64,000 nt of DNA from Rachicladosporium sp. CCFEE 5018 (GCA_002077045.2 KZ111141.1:2502587-2566586), one strand, 5' to 3'. Shown: positions 33,526 through 46,099, numbered from the stretch's first letter. The notes: generated from the letters alone by a model not told the origin. Translations and numbers: made by a program.

Positions 33526-33664
33526 AGCTGCGCACTCAGACGTCGACGAATGTAGAAGATGCTGCCACTGGCAGTGCAAGGCTATTGCGCCATGATGAAG
33601 GAGTCATGAGCCTAATCACGAAACCAACGATAGGAAAGCCTCGGAGCAGAGCAAAATTAGAGCA

Positions 33665-34783
33665 CTACTGCTTCTCATCACTACCGACAGTCCTCGATAT
33701 ATCATCGACCACCTTCTCGAACTCCGCGAACTCCTCCTTGGGCATAGGGTATGTATGCTCATCGGCAGGATAGCTTCCGCCCTTGACCTCTTCCCGATAC
33801 GCTGCGATGGCCCTTGTCGTCTCCCCCCAGACATCCCCAAAGCGCTTCACGAACTTCGGCAAAAATCTACCCGGCGGATAATTGCCTATCATGTCGACTT
33901 GCACCAATACCTGCCCCGAGCAGCCCGCTCCCGCTCCGATGCCGATAGTTGGGATCCTTAGCTTCTTGGTCACCAAGGCAGCAACCTCAGCCGGCACAGC
34001 CTCCAGTACGACGCCCCACGCGCCCGCTCCTTGGACTGCAAGTGCGTCTCGCAGCACCTTCATAGCGCCCGCTACGTTCTTCCCCTGCACCCTGAAACCT
34101 CCCAGCGCACTGGATCGCTGTGGCGTGAGCCCAACATGCGCTAAGACTGGGATTCCCGCCCTCGTAACACCTCGGATCTGCTCCACAACATCCACCCCAC
34201 CCTCCAGCTTCACGCCATGCACGCCACCCTCCTTCACCATCCGAATCGCGCTTTCGGTAGCCTGTCTGGCATCCAGCTCATAGCTCCCCATCGGCAGATC
34301 GCCGACCACGAACGCCGCCTGCGCGCCTCGCATGACGGAGCGACAGTGCAGGAGCATGTCCTCGAGAGTCACGGAGTTTGTATTGGGCAGGCCCAGAGCG
34401 ACCATGGCGAGGGAATCGCCAACAAGGATGACTTCCATGCCGCTTGTGTCGGCTGCATGGGCAGAGGGGAAGTCGTGGGCTGTGAGCATTGTTATGGGAT
34501 CGTGGCGACGGTGCATGGCTTGCAGGGTAGGGAGGGTGATCTTCTTGCGGGTTGTTGTTGACGGGCCGAGGGGGGAGTGGGAGGATGCTCGGCTTGGCGT
34601 GCTAGCGCCATGGTGGACTGCTTGAGTGGGTAGGGTAGGTCTTGCTGAGCAGCTCAGACTAGGCAGCACTGATGTAGGACCGCCCGGCGACTTCCTGGCC
34701 AGGCGAAAGGCATTATTCACGGCGCGCGACATGTTCGCGTCTCGCCTCTCCTTCTTGGGCTTGTCGGCGATTTTGATGGGCAA
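33665..34783 (-). CDS. panB: Ketopantoate hydroxymethyltransferase (PanB), copy 2
   Basis: A single exon of 372 aa with all barrel signatures retained. Differences from copy 1 are conservative and surface-like (GVDVVEQ for GLDVVEQ, NVAGAMK for SVAGAIK, MPIKIADKPKKE at the N-terminus). The 33535-33660 stretch after ATG12 is a short convergent spacer. Confidence 0.95.
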   Translation of the reverse strand: MPIKIADKPKKERRDANMSRAVNNAFRLARKSPGGPTSVLPSLSCSARPTLPTQAVHHGASTPSRASSHSPLGPSTTTRKKITLPTLQAMHRRHDPITMLTAHDFPSAHAADTSGMEVILVGDSLAMVALGLPNTNSVTLEDMLLHCRSVMRGAQAAFVVGDLPMGSYELDARQATESAIRMVKEGGVHGVKLEGGVDVVEQIRGVTRAGIPVLAHVGLTPQRSSALGGFRVQGKNVAGAMKVLRDALAVQGAGAWGVVLEAVPAEVAALVTKKLRIPTIGIGAGAGCSGQVLVQVDMIGNYPPGRFLPKFVKRFGDVWGETTRAIAAYREEVKGGSYPADEHTYPMPKEEFAEFEKVVDDISRTVGSDEKQ

Positions 34784-35932
34784 TGATGCTGTTGCAGACT
34801 CGACGCTGCTGATGATGGCTCCGAGTATGACTCCATCCTGTCAGCTGGAAAGTGGGCGAAAGGAGAAACGTTGACGACGACTGTGAAGGGTTCTACATGT
34901 GTACGTCTGAGGCTGCGCGTGAGAGATTCCCTCGGCTGTCGGCTTGCCCGTTGGACCCTGCTGTTTCTTGCGCCGTGAGAGAGCTGAGGCAAGATAAAGT
35001 ATCTGTTGCGGACTTGATACTGAAGCTGGAGTAGGGTGTTACAAAGATCCGAGCGTCTTAACAGATGATTCCGGCTGGGACAGTCATGACATATATGCCT
35101 GGCAATGGCCACAGAAGGTGTATTGATGTGAACAGAGACGTGACTTGGCAAGGTCAAGGTGGGATGGTGGGGCAAGCGCGATGGCTGGACATCAAGGTGC
35201 TTCCTCAGACTGCGACGCATTCTACCTCGAGCCGTGCATGTAGGTTATGCTGGTGAAGGCTCGAATACCATCAGAGCGCTAGATCTCCAAGGCTCGAATG
35301 TCGCTAGACAGCACTGTACAATCTTGTAGCCCTCATTCTCATTCACTCCCACCCCGCCACGTGAGACATCCCGCGGCTCCGGCTTCCGAGCGGCTTTGCG
35401 AGCTGGCTGCGTGACTGCATAGCTCGTGCTCGTGATCTGCCTTATCATGGTCGTGACCTGTGCCTACTTCAACTGCCTCTACTTCCACTGACGACCTGAT
35501 CTCGAATACTGCTAGAATTGACGAAAAGACCCATCGCCTCGCCGCCTACCTTACCTTCCCGGCTGCCAAGAGACGACCCCCCCGAGCCCACCTATCGAGC
35601 CCCTGCAATCCGCCTGTGCATCTGATCAATCGCCGAGAGATAGCACACGAGTAGGAAATATTCACTGGCGTACGATCTGAAAAGCGATCGCGATCTGTTG
35701 CATCCGCGATATAGCATCCACGATCCGCATCAAGCACACCGGACAAAGACAAGCTAGATCATCCACGCATACGACAAGGCCAGAGTGCGGCCACCACATC
35801 TGTGTCTAGCCTTCTGGCGACCCAGTCTCTGCTGTCATTGGCAAGCACTCGCACCAGATCGCCTGTCCTCGTGTTGGTGAGCGGCAAGGACAGTTACGCC
35901 AAGCCGGCGGACTACAAGCAGAAGAGCCCAAG
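34784..35932. promoter_or_regulatory. Divergent intergenic region, panB / UBC8, copy 2
   Basis: This is 1,149 bp. Similarity to 6492-7648 is strong only near panB and in islands such as GACATCAAGGTGCTTCCT, so the shared promoter has been heavily rewritten in one copy. No gene was recognised. Confidence 0.4.
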
Positions 35933-36630
35933 ATGTCGAGCCCTAAGCGGCGGATCGAAACGGACGTCATGAAGATGCTCATGAGTGACTACGAAGTCAC
36001 GCTCGTGAATGACAATATGCAAGAGTTCTACGTACGGTTCAAGGGGCCGGAAGAGAGTGGGTTGACCTGCCATCCTTTCATGATCTCCACTACTAACAAG
36101 ATGTGACAGCACCCTTCCACGGCGGCCTCTGGAAAATCCATGTCGAGCTCCCCGACCAATACCCCTACAAGTCGCCCTCCATCGGCTTCGTAAACCGCAT
36201 CTTCCACCCCAACATCGACGAGCTGAGCGGGTCCGTCTGCTTAGACGTCATCAACCAGACGTGGAGTCCGATGTACGATATGGTGAATATATTCGAGGTG
36301 TTCCTGCCGCAGTTGCTGCGGTATCCGAACCCGACGGATCCGCTGAATGGGGAGGCGGCGGCGTTGATGATGAGGGATAGTAGGGGGTATGAGGCGAAGG
36401 TGAAGGGTGAGTTATCCTATGTGTATGGAGGTGACCTACACTGGGAGGTATAAGCCCTAGGTATCAGCGCTGACTGAGGTCTCTCCGCAGAGTACGTGAC
36501 CAAATACGCCTCGAGAGAGCAAGCCGATGAAGCAGGGCACGAGACGGACGACAGTGATGAGATGAGCAGCGTAGGGAGCTACAATGACGATGATGAAGAC
36601 GATGAGCCGGCGGGTACGATGGAGGTCTAG
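35933..36630 (+). CDS. ubc8: E2 ubiquitin-conjugating enzyme, Ubc8/UBE2H type, copy 2
   Basis: Three exons, join(35933..36056, 36110..36406, 36491..36630), give 186 aa with active-site Cys85. Exon lengths equal copy 1. Intron 1 is 53 bp instead of 72 and intron 2 is 84 bp instead of 79. The introns are almost unalignable, whereas the protein differs by about one residue (KYASREQ for KYASKEQ). That contrast is clear evidence for coding constraint. Confidence 0.95.
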
Positions 36631-39028
36631 AGGACCCGGTACTCGAACATAGTATGAAGGCTTATCTCCATGATTCCCTGCAGGCACACGAGCAGACGAT
36701 CTGGCGTAGCAGGAAACATTTGGCTTGGGAGTTAGGTGTGCATTGGACAACGAAAGGGAAGGACTTGGGCGATATGGAGGCGTTGAATCGGGGGAGATTC
36801 ACACTTTGCTATCATGCCTACATATGGAGCACTTCAACACCTACAATCTAATATACTCTCGTTACTGTTGATTCCGTCCCTACACGCCGGCTCGTCGTCC
36901 CGTCTCTCCAGTCATAGTAATCATGCTTATGCACCTCTACTGTACTCCACTCCCACTGCCATCACCGCTGCCAAAGCGCGTGCGAACAGGACCCACCAGG
37001 TCATCTACCCCTCTGATAAGCTACTCCCCATGACTCGATCTACCAAGGCCACGGCACGCTATCGCGACTCGTCAAACGGCATTAGCGGGTCCGGCATTTC
37101 GAATCTGTGACGCCTGAGCTCACGGAAAGAGCTGGGGATCTGCCTACAATCGTGCCGCTTTTGTGGGAGGTTTGATTGACGACGCTGATCGTCAAAGCGG
37201 GTGTGCGTGGGGGTCGGATGTGAGGTGGCAATATCGTAATCACAAAAAATGGTATGTACTTTAGTAGAGTGTAATCACTCACGTCGGCATGTCATTACAG
37301 CGACTGCACGACAGCGCAGAGGCCGAGCATCGCATGTGGCTTCCTGCTTGAGCAAGAGGCTCGCTGTTCTGGAAGAACTCTGACAGCGCACGAAATTCGG
37401 ACGGAGGAATGGTATACAGGTGGTGGACGCTGATTCGCCTGTCGTCTGTCGACCGACTCCGCTCTCGTGCTTGTGCCACGTGGTTCAGAGGGTTTGCTGT
37501 GGGTACGACGTGGGCCGGAGCCATTCGGACTGCAAAAGTGAGATATATGAGTGCATGTAAGCAGTGCAGGAGGTGCGAGATGCATGTCAGATGCCTCCAC
37601 TGCAAGGCATCGCTTCCAGATAGCCCGACGATGCTGTCTGTCGGCAACGCGTCGATGACACAGGACGTACGGCATCGCATGCGGCGGGTCTGCGCATGTC
37701 CGGCAGATGAGCGCACGTTGTCAAACCTTCGCTGCGACCACGGTGCACCGCGGGGCTCTTGAGATACTGGTAACGCGGCTGCGGAAGTTGGTACAAGGCG
37801 CGCAATACAAATGAGCTGATGCTTCATCCGGAATGCCGATCGTTCGGCTTCGGATATGGAGTGGGTGAGTTGAAGATCAGTGGCGAACGGGCAATGGCTG
37901 TCGGATATTATCAATGAATTGCATTATCCGAGGCACGCAATGTACTGTTCCAGCAGCGAGTGACCAGCAAACTGGAAGTCGCTACCAGTTGTGGTGAGAA
38001 ACGAACCAAGTACAGTACTTCAACACATGCACCTTGCAGCACGGTGCCTCACTCATACATCGCCTTACAGTAGTCCCTGTGCGATGCCGAAGAGATGCCA
38101 CCCGCCCAGCACACCCCCAACGTGATCAGCACGCTACGGCCATGACATTGCACGCACGTTTGTGGAGCCCGCAGAGCCCGCCCCCAAGACTTTCTTCCCA
38201 CATGCGAGTAACGCCGCCGATCACACTGGACGCATCGCATAGGCGCATCGCCCGGAGACGAAAGCATCTTCTGTAATTCGTTACCGAGAGCACCTGCGTC
38301 AAACGATAGTACGATTAGCTTGATGATCTCGTCTCGTCTCGTGATGCCTTCAATCCCCACTACTTGTTGACCGCCTACCCTCCGCTCTCCGCCCCATATA
38401 TCGCTGTCGTCTAGTTGTCAACCCCTCTTCTGCCTCCGTCGTCACCATTGATCTCCCACCTCTTGGCCGTGCACCTCCCACTACAGTCCTCCACCCTTGC
38501 TACAGTAAACTTCAGCCTCATTCGTTCCACCGAGCTTCTTCATACTTTGCACGTTCTCTCGCTCGGCATCGCTTTCGAGAAGACGTCTGATCTCCAAGGA
38601 TATTCCTGGCTTCATCTCTGAAACACTTACTGCTCTGCCGGGTTTGGCTTGCATTACTCTGGTCGGACTTTAAGAAGCTTTTCTTGGACGATCGTGCGTA
38701 GGCTTCGAGCCGGGCTGCCAGAGCGTGTTTGCGGACAGTACTTCACTTCTGCATCTGTGTGCTCCGATTGCTGTTGTCGAACTGGATAATCGCAATTGGG
38801 AGCTTGTCACCATTGGGACTCTGCACGGCACATTCGGGACAAGGGTGACTGAATTGCTGTGCGCCACAGAGGAAGACACCACGCATAGGGATCAACACCG
38901 TACTGCGACATGATGAGTGCGGAATAGTCAACGACACCACAGACGAATTCGCGGGTGCTGGAGACGATATTGCTGCCGGCTGACGACGCCAATTCCTTGA
39001 CAGCGCAACCGCGCTACCGATACACACG
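36631..39028. promoter_or_regulatory. Long intergenic region upstream of kinase, copy 2
   Basis: This is 2.4 kb corresponding to 8361-10766. It keeps the inverted repeat TTGACGA-N6-TCGTCAA near 37163 and the near-invariant block 38043-38403. No protein gene is supported. Confidence 0.45.
38043..38403. other. Near-invariant non-coding block, copy 2
   Basis: This is the partner of 9773-10138, differing by one base and one CTCGT unit. The minus-strand open frame with two CVQC motifs (38049-38267 for the shared part) is identical in protein sequence. In this copy the frame extends further upstream (to 38360), because losing one 5-bp unit shifts the upstream frame. That indicates the extension is not coding. 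Confidence 0.5.
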
Positions 39029-40893
39029 ATGGGCAATTCCAACGGCAAACCAGTGGTCATGACCGACGAGGTCAACCTGAACCACTTTCGATTACTGCGG
39101 GTAGTAGGCAAAGGCGCGTTTGGCAAAGTGCGCATAGTGGAGAGAAAGGACAGTGGCCTCACATTCGCGCTGAAGTACATACGGAAGGATGAGGTGGTCA
39201 GGTCGGAAAGCGTACGAAACATAATACGGGAGCGGAGGATGTTGGAGCATTTGAACCATCCATTTCTGTGCAATCTGCGGTATAGCTTTCAGGATATGGA
39301 GTACTTGTGAGTCGCACAGCGGGAGCACAGGGATGCGGTAAAGAGAAACACTGACAGGCGGGCAGGTATATTGTAGTCGACCTAATGAACGGCGGAGACT
39401 TGCGCTTCCACATTTCGAGAAAGACCTTCACGGAAGAGGCAGTACGATTCTGGATCTCGGAACTGGGATGCGCGTTGAGGTATGTGCACAAGCAGGGGAT
39501 AGTGCATCGAGACGTGAAGCCGGATAATGTGTTACTGGACTCGGAGGGACATGTGCATCTGGCGGACTTCAACGTCGCTTCGGACATCACACCACACAGA
39601 CCGCTGACGAGCAAGTCTGGCACACTTGCTTATCTGGCGCCGGAGGTGTACATGGGAAAGGGTTACTACACAGAGGTGGACTGGTGGGCGCTGGGAGTGC
39701 TGTTCTATGAGTGCATATACAACAAGCGGCCCTTTGAGGCGAACCACCAGGATGCGCTGGCACAGCAGATTGTGAAGGCGGACCCGGATTACCCGCGTAC
39801 GAACCCGCCAGTATCGAATGTGTGCTTGCATGCGATCAGCAGCTGTTTGGAGAAGGATCGAAGTCAGCGGATAGGAGCATCTGGGTGGGGGACGTTCACA
39901 GACAACCCGTTCTTTCGGGAGATTGACTTTGAGGCACTCGAGAGGAAGGAGATAGAGCCCGTGTTCTGTCCGTCAAGCGAGAAGACAAATTTCGATGCGA
40001 CGTACGATCTGGAGGAGCTGCTGCTGGAAGAGGCACCACTGGAGGCTAGAGCACGGAAACAGAAGCCACGACCGGAGCTTCGAGAAGACGCCACGCCACA
40101 AGAAGCCCGCGCAGACGAGCTCCATCGCATGATTGAGACAATGTTCGAGCCTTTCGATTACACCCTAATGCCTGAGGAGCGCGAAGCTGCAGCCGATGCC
40201 GATGCAGCAGCGAAAGCAGCTGCGGCGCTCGAACAGTCCAGCACAAAGAAGTACGCCAAGAGCGAGAAGGGCGCCGATGCATCCTCCTCACGGCCACGAG
40301 TGAAAACAACGCGCTCAATACCAACCTCTCGTTCCCACACACCTGGCAGCTCCTCCCGAACGCGATCCTCAACACACTCTCCCAACGGTTCGCCACCGCT
40401 ACCAGCTTCAGCGCTCACAGCAAACTACGCCATACAACCGCAACAGCAACAATCACCCACATCCTACGCCGAGCACTTCCCTCCCGGACCACCACCAACC
40501 TCAGATCCCACTTCCGCCCCACGAGACCCACCCCGGAACGACAACGCCGCCCTCCCCAAATCCCGCGCAATTCGCTATGAAGACACTACGCCCGCCGCAC
40601 CTCCGCAACCCCGCTCTCACCGACCACGAGGCAGTGCGCGAAGTACATCCGTCAGTGGAGGCGGCGTTAGCGTGGCGCTCAATGAGCAAGGGAGCTGGAG
40701 CGATATGGAGCATGGAGGCAAAGGTGTAGTGGGTAGTGGAGGCGAGAGTGAGCACAAGGGGAGTGGGAAGCCGGCGGGTATGTTGGGATTCTTATCGAGG
40801 AAGAAGGGCAGGGATCGGAGTCCGAAGGCGGGGAAGGAGAGGGAACGGGGAGTGCTTGGAAAGGAGGGGGCGAGGGTCGTGGTGTCGCATTGA
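39029..40893 (+). CDS. AGC-type Ser/Thr kinase of the YANK/STK32 family, copy 2
   Basis: Two exons, join(39029..39306, 39366..40893), give 601 aa. The myristoylation signal MGNSNGK, Gly loop, HRDVKPDN and DFN are intact. Differences include RFHIS for RYHIS and NKRPFEAN for NKWPFEAN in the C-lobe. The aromatic-to-Arg change sits in the activation-distal WPF motif that most AGC kinases keep (PF preceded by Pro or Leu). Confidence 0.92.
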
Positions 40894-41874
40894 TGGTGGA
40901 TCAATCATGATCTGGGGAGGAGACACAAGACGAAGGGACCTTGGATGGTTGGCTGTGGTCGCCCACGTGGAGTGGATGAGAGCCGAAGTGCCATCTACTA
41001 CAGCGCACGGATGGAGCAAGACCGCGAACGCACGACTCAAGCGTCTAGTGTCGGGGGACAAGTGTTTCGGGAGATGACGAATATATCTGCTGCTTATCTG
41101 CGAGGCGTTCGGGGGATATGAGCATTTTCGTGGGCATTGCGAGACACATGGAGCGAGCAGCTGCGGCGCGGAGTGCACAGCTGGGCGGCGTGTGTAGTGT
41201 GAAAGTGAGAGATGAAATAATTCACCGCTCTAGTCCGACACCTACGCTCTTCATGTTCTTGGTGGTTTGGTGACTGGTGGGCGTACTCAACGATGCTGTT
41301 AGACGTTTGTGTACTCCGTATGTCTTGGTAGATCGGAGATTTATGCGCACCGTGGCAGGGGTTGGGTGTCCACAAATAGCGTGAAACACCTGCAACCAGC
41401 AAACGCGTTGTATCTCCAAAAATCATGGATGCGAAAGCTGACATGAGTGATGCGATGTCGAATTGGCAGTAAACGAACCTTCTCTGACCATGATAATGGC
41501 ACCGGAGTTCCAGCAGCTTTGCTCAGAGCGTAAGGTACAGCCAGATAGGCGCCGGTGAAGAGAGTACAGCAGCCCAGACCCCTCCCCACGCGAAGACGAA
41601 ACGAGCTGGGAGGCTGAACGGGAGGATCGTCGCACGCCTCCCTACCACAGCACCTCACCTGTGCTCTTTGCTTGCTCGCGTCCTTTCTTCCGTCTCCGAC
41701 ACAATCCTGAGTGTCCATCTCGTCCACCTGTCTCTGCGTTGATCGCAAGTACACTCCTTTCGCACATCACCGCCCATCACCGCGTTCACGCCTGCAATCG
41801 AGCGTACATTGGGCGCCGGTCGCATTTAGACCCCAACCTACCACACCCCTAGGGACCTTCGACACAACACAACG
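40894..41874. promoter_or_regulatory. Intergenic region, kinase to MARVEL, copy 2
   Basis: This is 981 bp. It aligns with 12632-13500, but the last 120 bp before the MARVEL start are unrelated to copy 1. Nothing coding was recognised. Confidence 0.4.
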
Positions 41875-42799
41875 ATGCTCTTCTCCTCCTCCCGCCGCGG
41901 CGGCGCAAAGACCGCCCCCTCGGTCTACCCACGCATCCCCTTCCACGGCCTTCGCGCCGTTCAGCTGCTATCATCCGTGATAGTGGGAGGCATAATGAGC
42001 TACTTCATGTACCACCTCACGCACGATCACTGGCCTACGCCGTGGACATTCATCTTCGTACGCCCCTAACTCCAATCAAGCGCCAAGAATACCAGTTCTA
42101 ACATCCACGCACAGCTCATGGCCTCCTCCCTCTTCTCCATCGCAGCACTCACCTTCACAATCTGCCTGCACTGCTTCGTGGGCCTGAAACCAGATCTAAA
42201 TATCGGTATCAATGGCTTCAACGCGCTGCTCTGGACGCTGAGTTGGAGTTTGTTGACGTGGTATATGAGTCCCACATTGAAGCACACGTGCGATGTCGAG
42301 AACTGGCGGGAGGATGTCGGGATCATGGTGTGCAGGATCTACAAGGCGTTGTTCACGTTTGCGTTTCTGGGGATGTATGTCGCCTCTTCCACTGATTTCG
42401 TGTGACACATGAGGGCAGGACTGACAAGCCTCCAGGATCTCCACCATCGCCGCCCTCCTCCTAGACTTCTACGTCCGCGGCCAATCTAACCGCCGCGGAA
42501 TCTACAAACTGCACGACCTGGATTCCAAGGCATCCCGGCCTCGGCCAGAAGCTACGGCAGGACCCTTCACGGACCCTAGCTCTGCTACCTACGGCAGCGG
42601 TGGACTTGCAGAGCCGCGTGAGAGCGAGGCTTGGGATGCACCGCGCATGAGCATGGGACCTTATAGCGAGGAGAAGAACGCACGGAGTGGGGATTTGGGG
42701 CTGGAGGGGCTGAGGAGAGGTGGGTACGGTGCGCCGGAGGAGCAACATCTTTATCCGGAGGATACTGGGTATCATGGAGGGCATTTGGAGAAGCCATAG
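41875..42799 (+). CDS. MARVEL-like four-pass membrane protein, copy 2
   Basis: Three exons, join(41875..42057, 42115..42374, 42436..42799), give 268 aa, the same lengths as copy 1. The four membrane segments are almost unchanged. The hydrophilic tail carries most differences (GPYSEEK for GPYGEEK, LYPEDTG for LYAEDTG). The stop is TAG rather than TGA. Confidence 0.85.
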
Positions 42800-42930
42800 A
42801 CATGTTCGGGACGTGAGTAGAGTAGAAGACGGGCGTTGCATCTTAGCTAAGTTCACCAAGAGACGTATTCTGATCCGCCTGGCAGGTCGAGCCAGGTTCG
42901 CAGCTACCCTCCGACATGTTACATCCCTAC

Positions 42931-43474
42931 TTATCCCCTCATCAGGCCTGCCCTCCCTCCACGAGGTACGTCGCGATCCGGCGCGTAACCACAAGTATCG
43001 CAAACAACAAGACGATCCACCCATCCAAAGCCATGACCATAGCGGCCGTCCTTGCAGCGCGGCACACGAAACAAAATAGCAGCATGGCGTTCATCGACTT
43101 CGTCAGATTCCCTCACGCCTTCCAGATCCCCCTCGACCCACACTGCCCATTCCTCATGGTTTATGACATTGCGATAGCGTGCCTCCGCCTCTCTGGCTTG
43201 ACGAGGCGTAGGAGCAAGGATCCTTGGGTGGCGCTGACCTCGGTCGGTAGCAGATTGCTCTTCGTTGGTGATGTAGTGACGACCGTTCTGGCAGATCCTC
43301 CCACCAGGTGAGTGTAGCCAGCCGTAGCCTTCAGGGCAAAGAACTATGCCGTATGGGTGAACATTGGCCGCAATTGCTTTGCTCGACGTAGTGGCCGCAA
43401 CGGGTGTCTGAGAAGGTGGTGACTGACTTCTGCCTTCATGAGACTGGGCCTGTATAAACGGAGGTGGCGCTGAC
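42931..43474 (-). pseudogene. Third Cys-domain copy, single exon or gene fragment
   Basis: An open exon of 181 codons on the minus strand, starting after a good 3' splice site (branch-like CTGAC, acceptor AACAG at 43475). It encodes a Pro/Ser-rich lead-in, then CPEGYGWLHSPGGRICQNG, HYITNEEQ, CKDGRYGHGF and VVCDTCGYAP. This is the same Cys-patterned domain found in the neighbouring Q-rich genes. No stop interrupts it. I could not find a first exon with matching phase between 43475 and 43715, so it may be a truncated duplicate or may have a distant first exon. The equivalent place in copy 1 (14543-15093) lacks it. Confidence 0.55.
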
Positions 43475-43715
43475 CTGTTATTGAAGAAGCTTGTCAGCTA
43501 CAATTATATGATGAGGTGACATATCATTGGTATTGTGCATTCAGGTTGGCTGGCACTACTGCTGTAGGTCCCCTACAGCAACGACTGTCAATTGTCCAGC
43601 GCATGAAGGTGATAGTCTTGCGCATAACGCCCGTCACTGCTGTGCGGCATGTGGCTAAACTATCGCCATCGCCTGCTGGAGAGATCGTCTGCCTGTGCAA
43701 GCTGTCCTGGTCTTC

Positions 43716-45297
43716 TTAAAAGAGCAGCGCGTCCAGCCATGCTGTCGTCTGATTCTTTAGTTGCTCCGAAGTCGGCGGCTGGGTAGGAACGACGTGGCCA
43801 CATTGCTCGCATACTAGCTTTCCTCTAGGGCTTTGGTAATCGTGACCGAAGCGACCATCGCGGCAGCGTGGCGGCGACTCATAGCTGCTTGCACCTTTTC
43901 TTTCGGTTTCTGCGCCAGTATCTACTGTATTGAACCAGACTGTCCAGCCGTAAGAGTCGCGAACATGGTTGTAGCGCATGTAGGCAGCTTCATACTGTTG
44001 TTGAGTCGCGCGCGGTACGTACGAAGTAGTACACTCTCCCCTGAAGGCGGCGTCGATGGCAACATTCGACACGTAGTGCTGCCCGTTCTGGCAGATCCTG
44101 CCGCCACGGGAATGAGGCCATCCATAGCCATCTGGGCAGATCGGGAGGCATCGCACGCTGGTAGTTGTTGACTTGTTCGTTGACGATGTACGCGTAGAGA
44201 CTTTAGGAGTGGTTTGAGGCGGTGGAGATCGCAGCCTCGGTCCAACGTTGCCAAACCGCGCCACGGAAGAATTCGACGTCCTGACCTGTATGTTACTTGA
44301 ACGACATCGTGACGAGAATAGACATCAAAGAAAGGATCGCACACGTACGACTTAGGAGATTTCGGCAAGACTTGAGGGGGCGGCGACTGGGGCCTTGGAG
44401 GAGATCTCGGCAAGACTTGAGGAGGTGGTGATCGCGGCTTCGGAGGAGGCCTTGAGAGCACTTGCGGAGGTGGTGACTTGATCCTCGGAGGTGGAGGCGG
44501 AAGAAGCTGTCCCGGAGCCTCCTTGACCGGGACTTGCACATACTGCTGTTGCTGAACATGCTGTTGCGCGTGCTGCGGTTGTCCGATGTGCTTTTGTTGC
44601 ACGTGGTTGTGCTGAATCAGAGGCGGCTGCTGTTGTTGCCCATGGACTTTTTGGACCGTCTGCTGTTGCTGAACACGTCCTTGCTGGACTCGCTGCTGCG
44701 TCATATGCTGCTGCTGAGCTTGGGTGTGCTGCTGCTGAACAGATTGCTGATGCACTACCTGCATGTGTTGATTGACTGGCGAAGGTCGAGCCATTTGCTG
44801 TCGTTGCACATATTGCTGCTGCACTTGTGGCTCTTGGACACGCCGCTGCTTTACGTATTGCGGCTGTACTTGCGGTTGGGAAAGAAGCTGTGGTGGAGGA
44901 GACAGTCGCTGTACATACTGTTGCTGTACGTGATACGTCTGCTGTACCGCTTGCGGTAGCTGTGGCGGCTGCGGCGGGTGTATCGGACGCTGCTGCACCT
45001 GCACCTGCTGTTGGTTCTGAACTTGCTGCTGTGTAGACAAGTTCGTGGTGGTAGTTGTTGTGGTAGTGGAAGTACTATGTTTAACAGCATGATGCGCGTA
45101 AGTAGCCTGTGCTGGACCCACTTGCAGCTGGCCGTGCTGCTGCAATGGCAACGGGTTCTGACTCTGGGACCGAAAGGTCGCTGAGCAGGTGTAGCAACCT
45201 GTTGCGCTTGTTGTGCTGGTCTGATAGCGAGCTGTCCATGACCCGGAAATTGTAGCGGAGTCTGCGGATTGGTCCAGTTTGGACGATTTTTTGACAT
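43716..45297 (-). pseudogene. Q/P-rich Cys-domain protein, copy 2, with frameshift
   Basis: The reading frame starts at MSKNRPNW (45297) and follows copy 1 to QRPFGP. One base is then missing from a G/C run at 45166-45169 (copy 1 has 16 bases where this has 15), after which the Q-rich frame continues. A 68-bp intron-like insert (44281-44348, GTACGT donor) precedes the last exon, and copy 1 has no intron there. The Cys domain at the end is intact (CPDGYGWPHSRGGRICQNG, CRDGRFGHD, CEQCG). Divergence from copy 1 is far greater than for neighbouring genes, including many changed Q-repeat units. It may be a pseudogene, or the frameshift may be an assembly or read error in a homopolymer. Confidence 0.65.
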
Positions 45298-45910
45298 TGT
45301 CGGGATGGTATCGTGGCGATGGAATTGATACCTTTGGAGTTGGTAAGTGGAGGTCGATGAGAGGTCGAGGTAATCCGTGTGAAGAGTCGGCGCAGCCCTT
45401 GTGCCGGTCAATGGTCTGAGGGCTTGATGTCCCCCCCGACAGGGTCATTACATGCGTCCTCGTCCGACGATGTGAGGCGCCTGGGATCCTAAGCTGCGCA
45501 ACATCGTGATGCATACATCGTGGCCGAACAGCATGCACTCCGAAATTGCGAGCCAACATGCTTGGATATGTCCCACGTACTGTCCGTTTCGATTCTTTGC
45601 AAGGTATGGCATTGCGATTTGTGCACATAAGTCAGCCAGTTCGATCTGCGGCGCATTTTATGCATTGAAGGACATTATGAAATGGTGAATGTGAACCGTG
45701 TACTGAGATAAAAGATATTCTCATCGCAAGATCGTCATCGAACACTTGCATCGAAGACTCACCTATAGCTAGCATTCCCATCTCCCAAGGCCAAGGGACA
45801 AAGCTAGTACGAACGAAGCACATCCTTGATAGACACTCCGCTGACGCCTAGGCAGTCTACTATCAAGGCACCGAGTCTCACATCAACAAGAGTTCCACTA
45901 AATACCCAGT
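45298..45910. promoter_or_regulatory. Divergent intergenic region, Q-rich gene / small Cys protein, copy 2
   Basis: These 613 bp are only partly alignable with 16531-17137. No gene was recognised. Confidence 0.35.
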
Positions 45911-46099
45911 ATGCCTCGCGGTAAAGATCAGAGTACTCCTCAGGAGCATCGGAGCGCATGGCAGCCCTGCAAGAACTGTCATCAGATGGTTTGTGTCGGC
46001 TTTTGCGCCAGGAAGGCATCAGCAGCGGGCACCGTTCCCGCATCGACGCCACAATCCAGCAAGACCAGTAAAGACAAGGGTGGGAAGAAAGGTCGCTAG
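45911..46099 (+). CDS. Small basic Cys-containing protein (62 aa), copy 2
   Basis: The same 62-aa length as 17138-17326, with C-x2-C-x4-C-x3-C intact (CKNCHQMVCVGFC). The only residue changes are V to A and D to V. The Lys/Gly tail is identical. Function is unknown. Confidence 0.6.
   Translation: MPRGKDQSTPQEHRSAWQPCKNCHQMVCVGFCARKASAAGTVPASTPQSSKTSKDKGGKKGR

Noticed and set aside
38268..38360. N-terminal extension of the CVQC frame in copy 2
   Set aside because: The extension is lost in copy 1 by a 5-bp repeat-unit change, so it is not constrained as protein.
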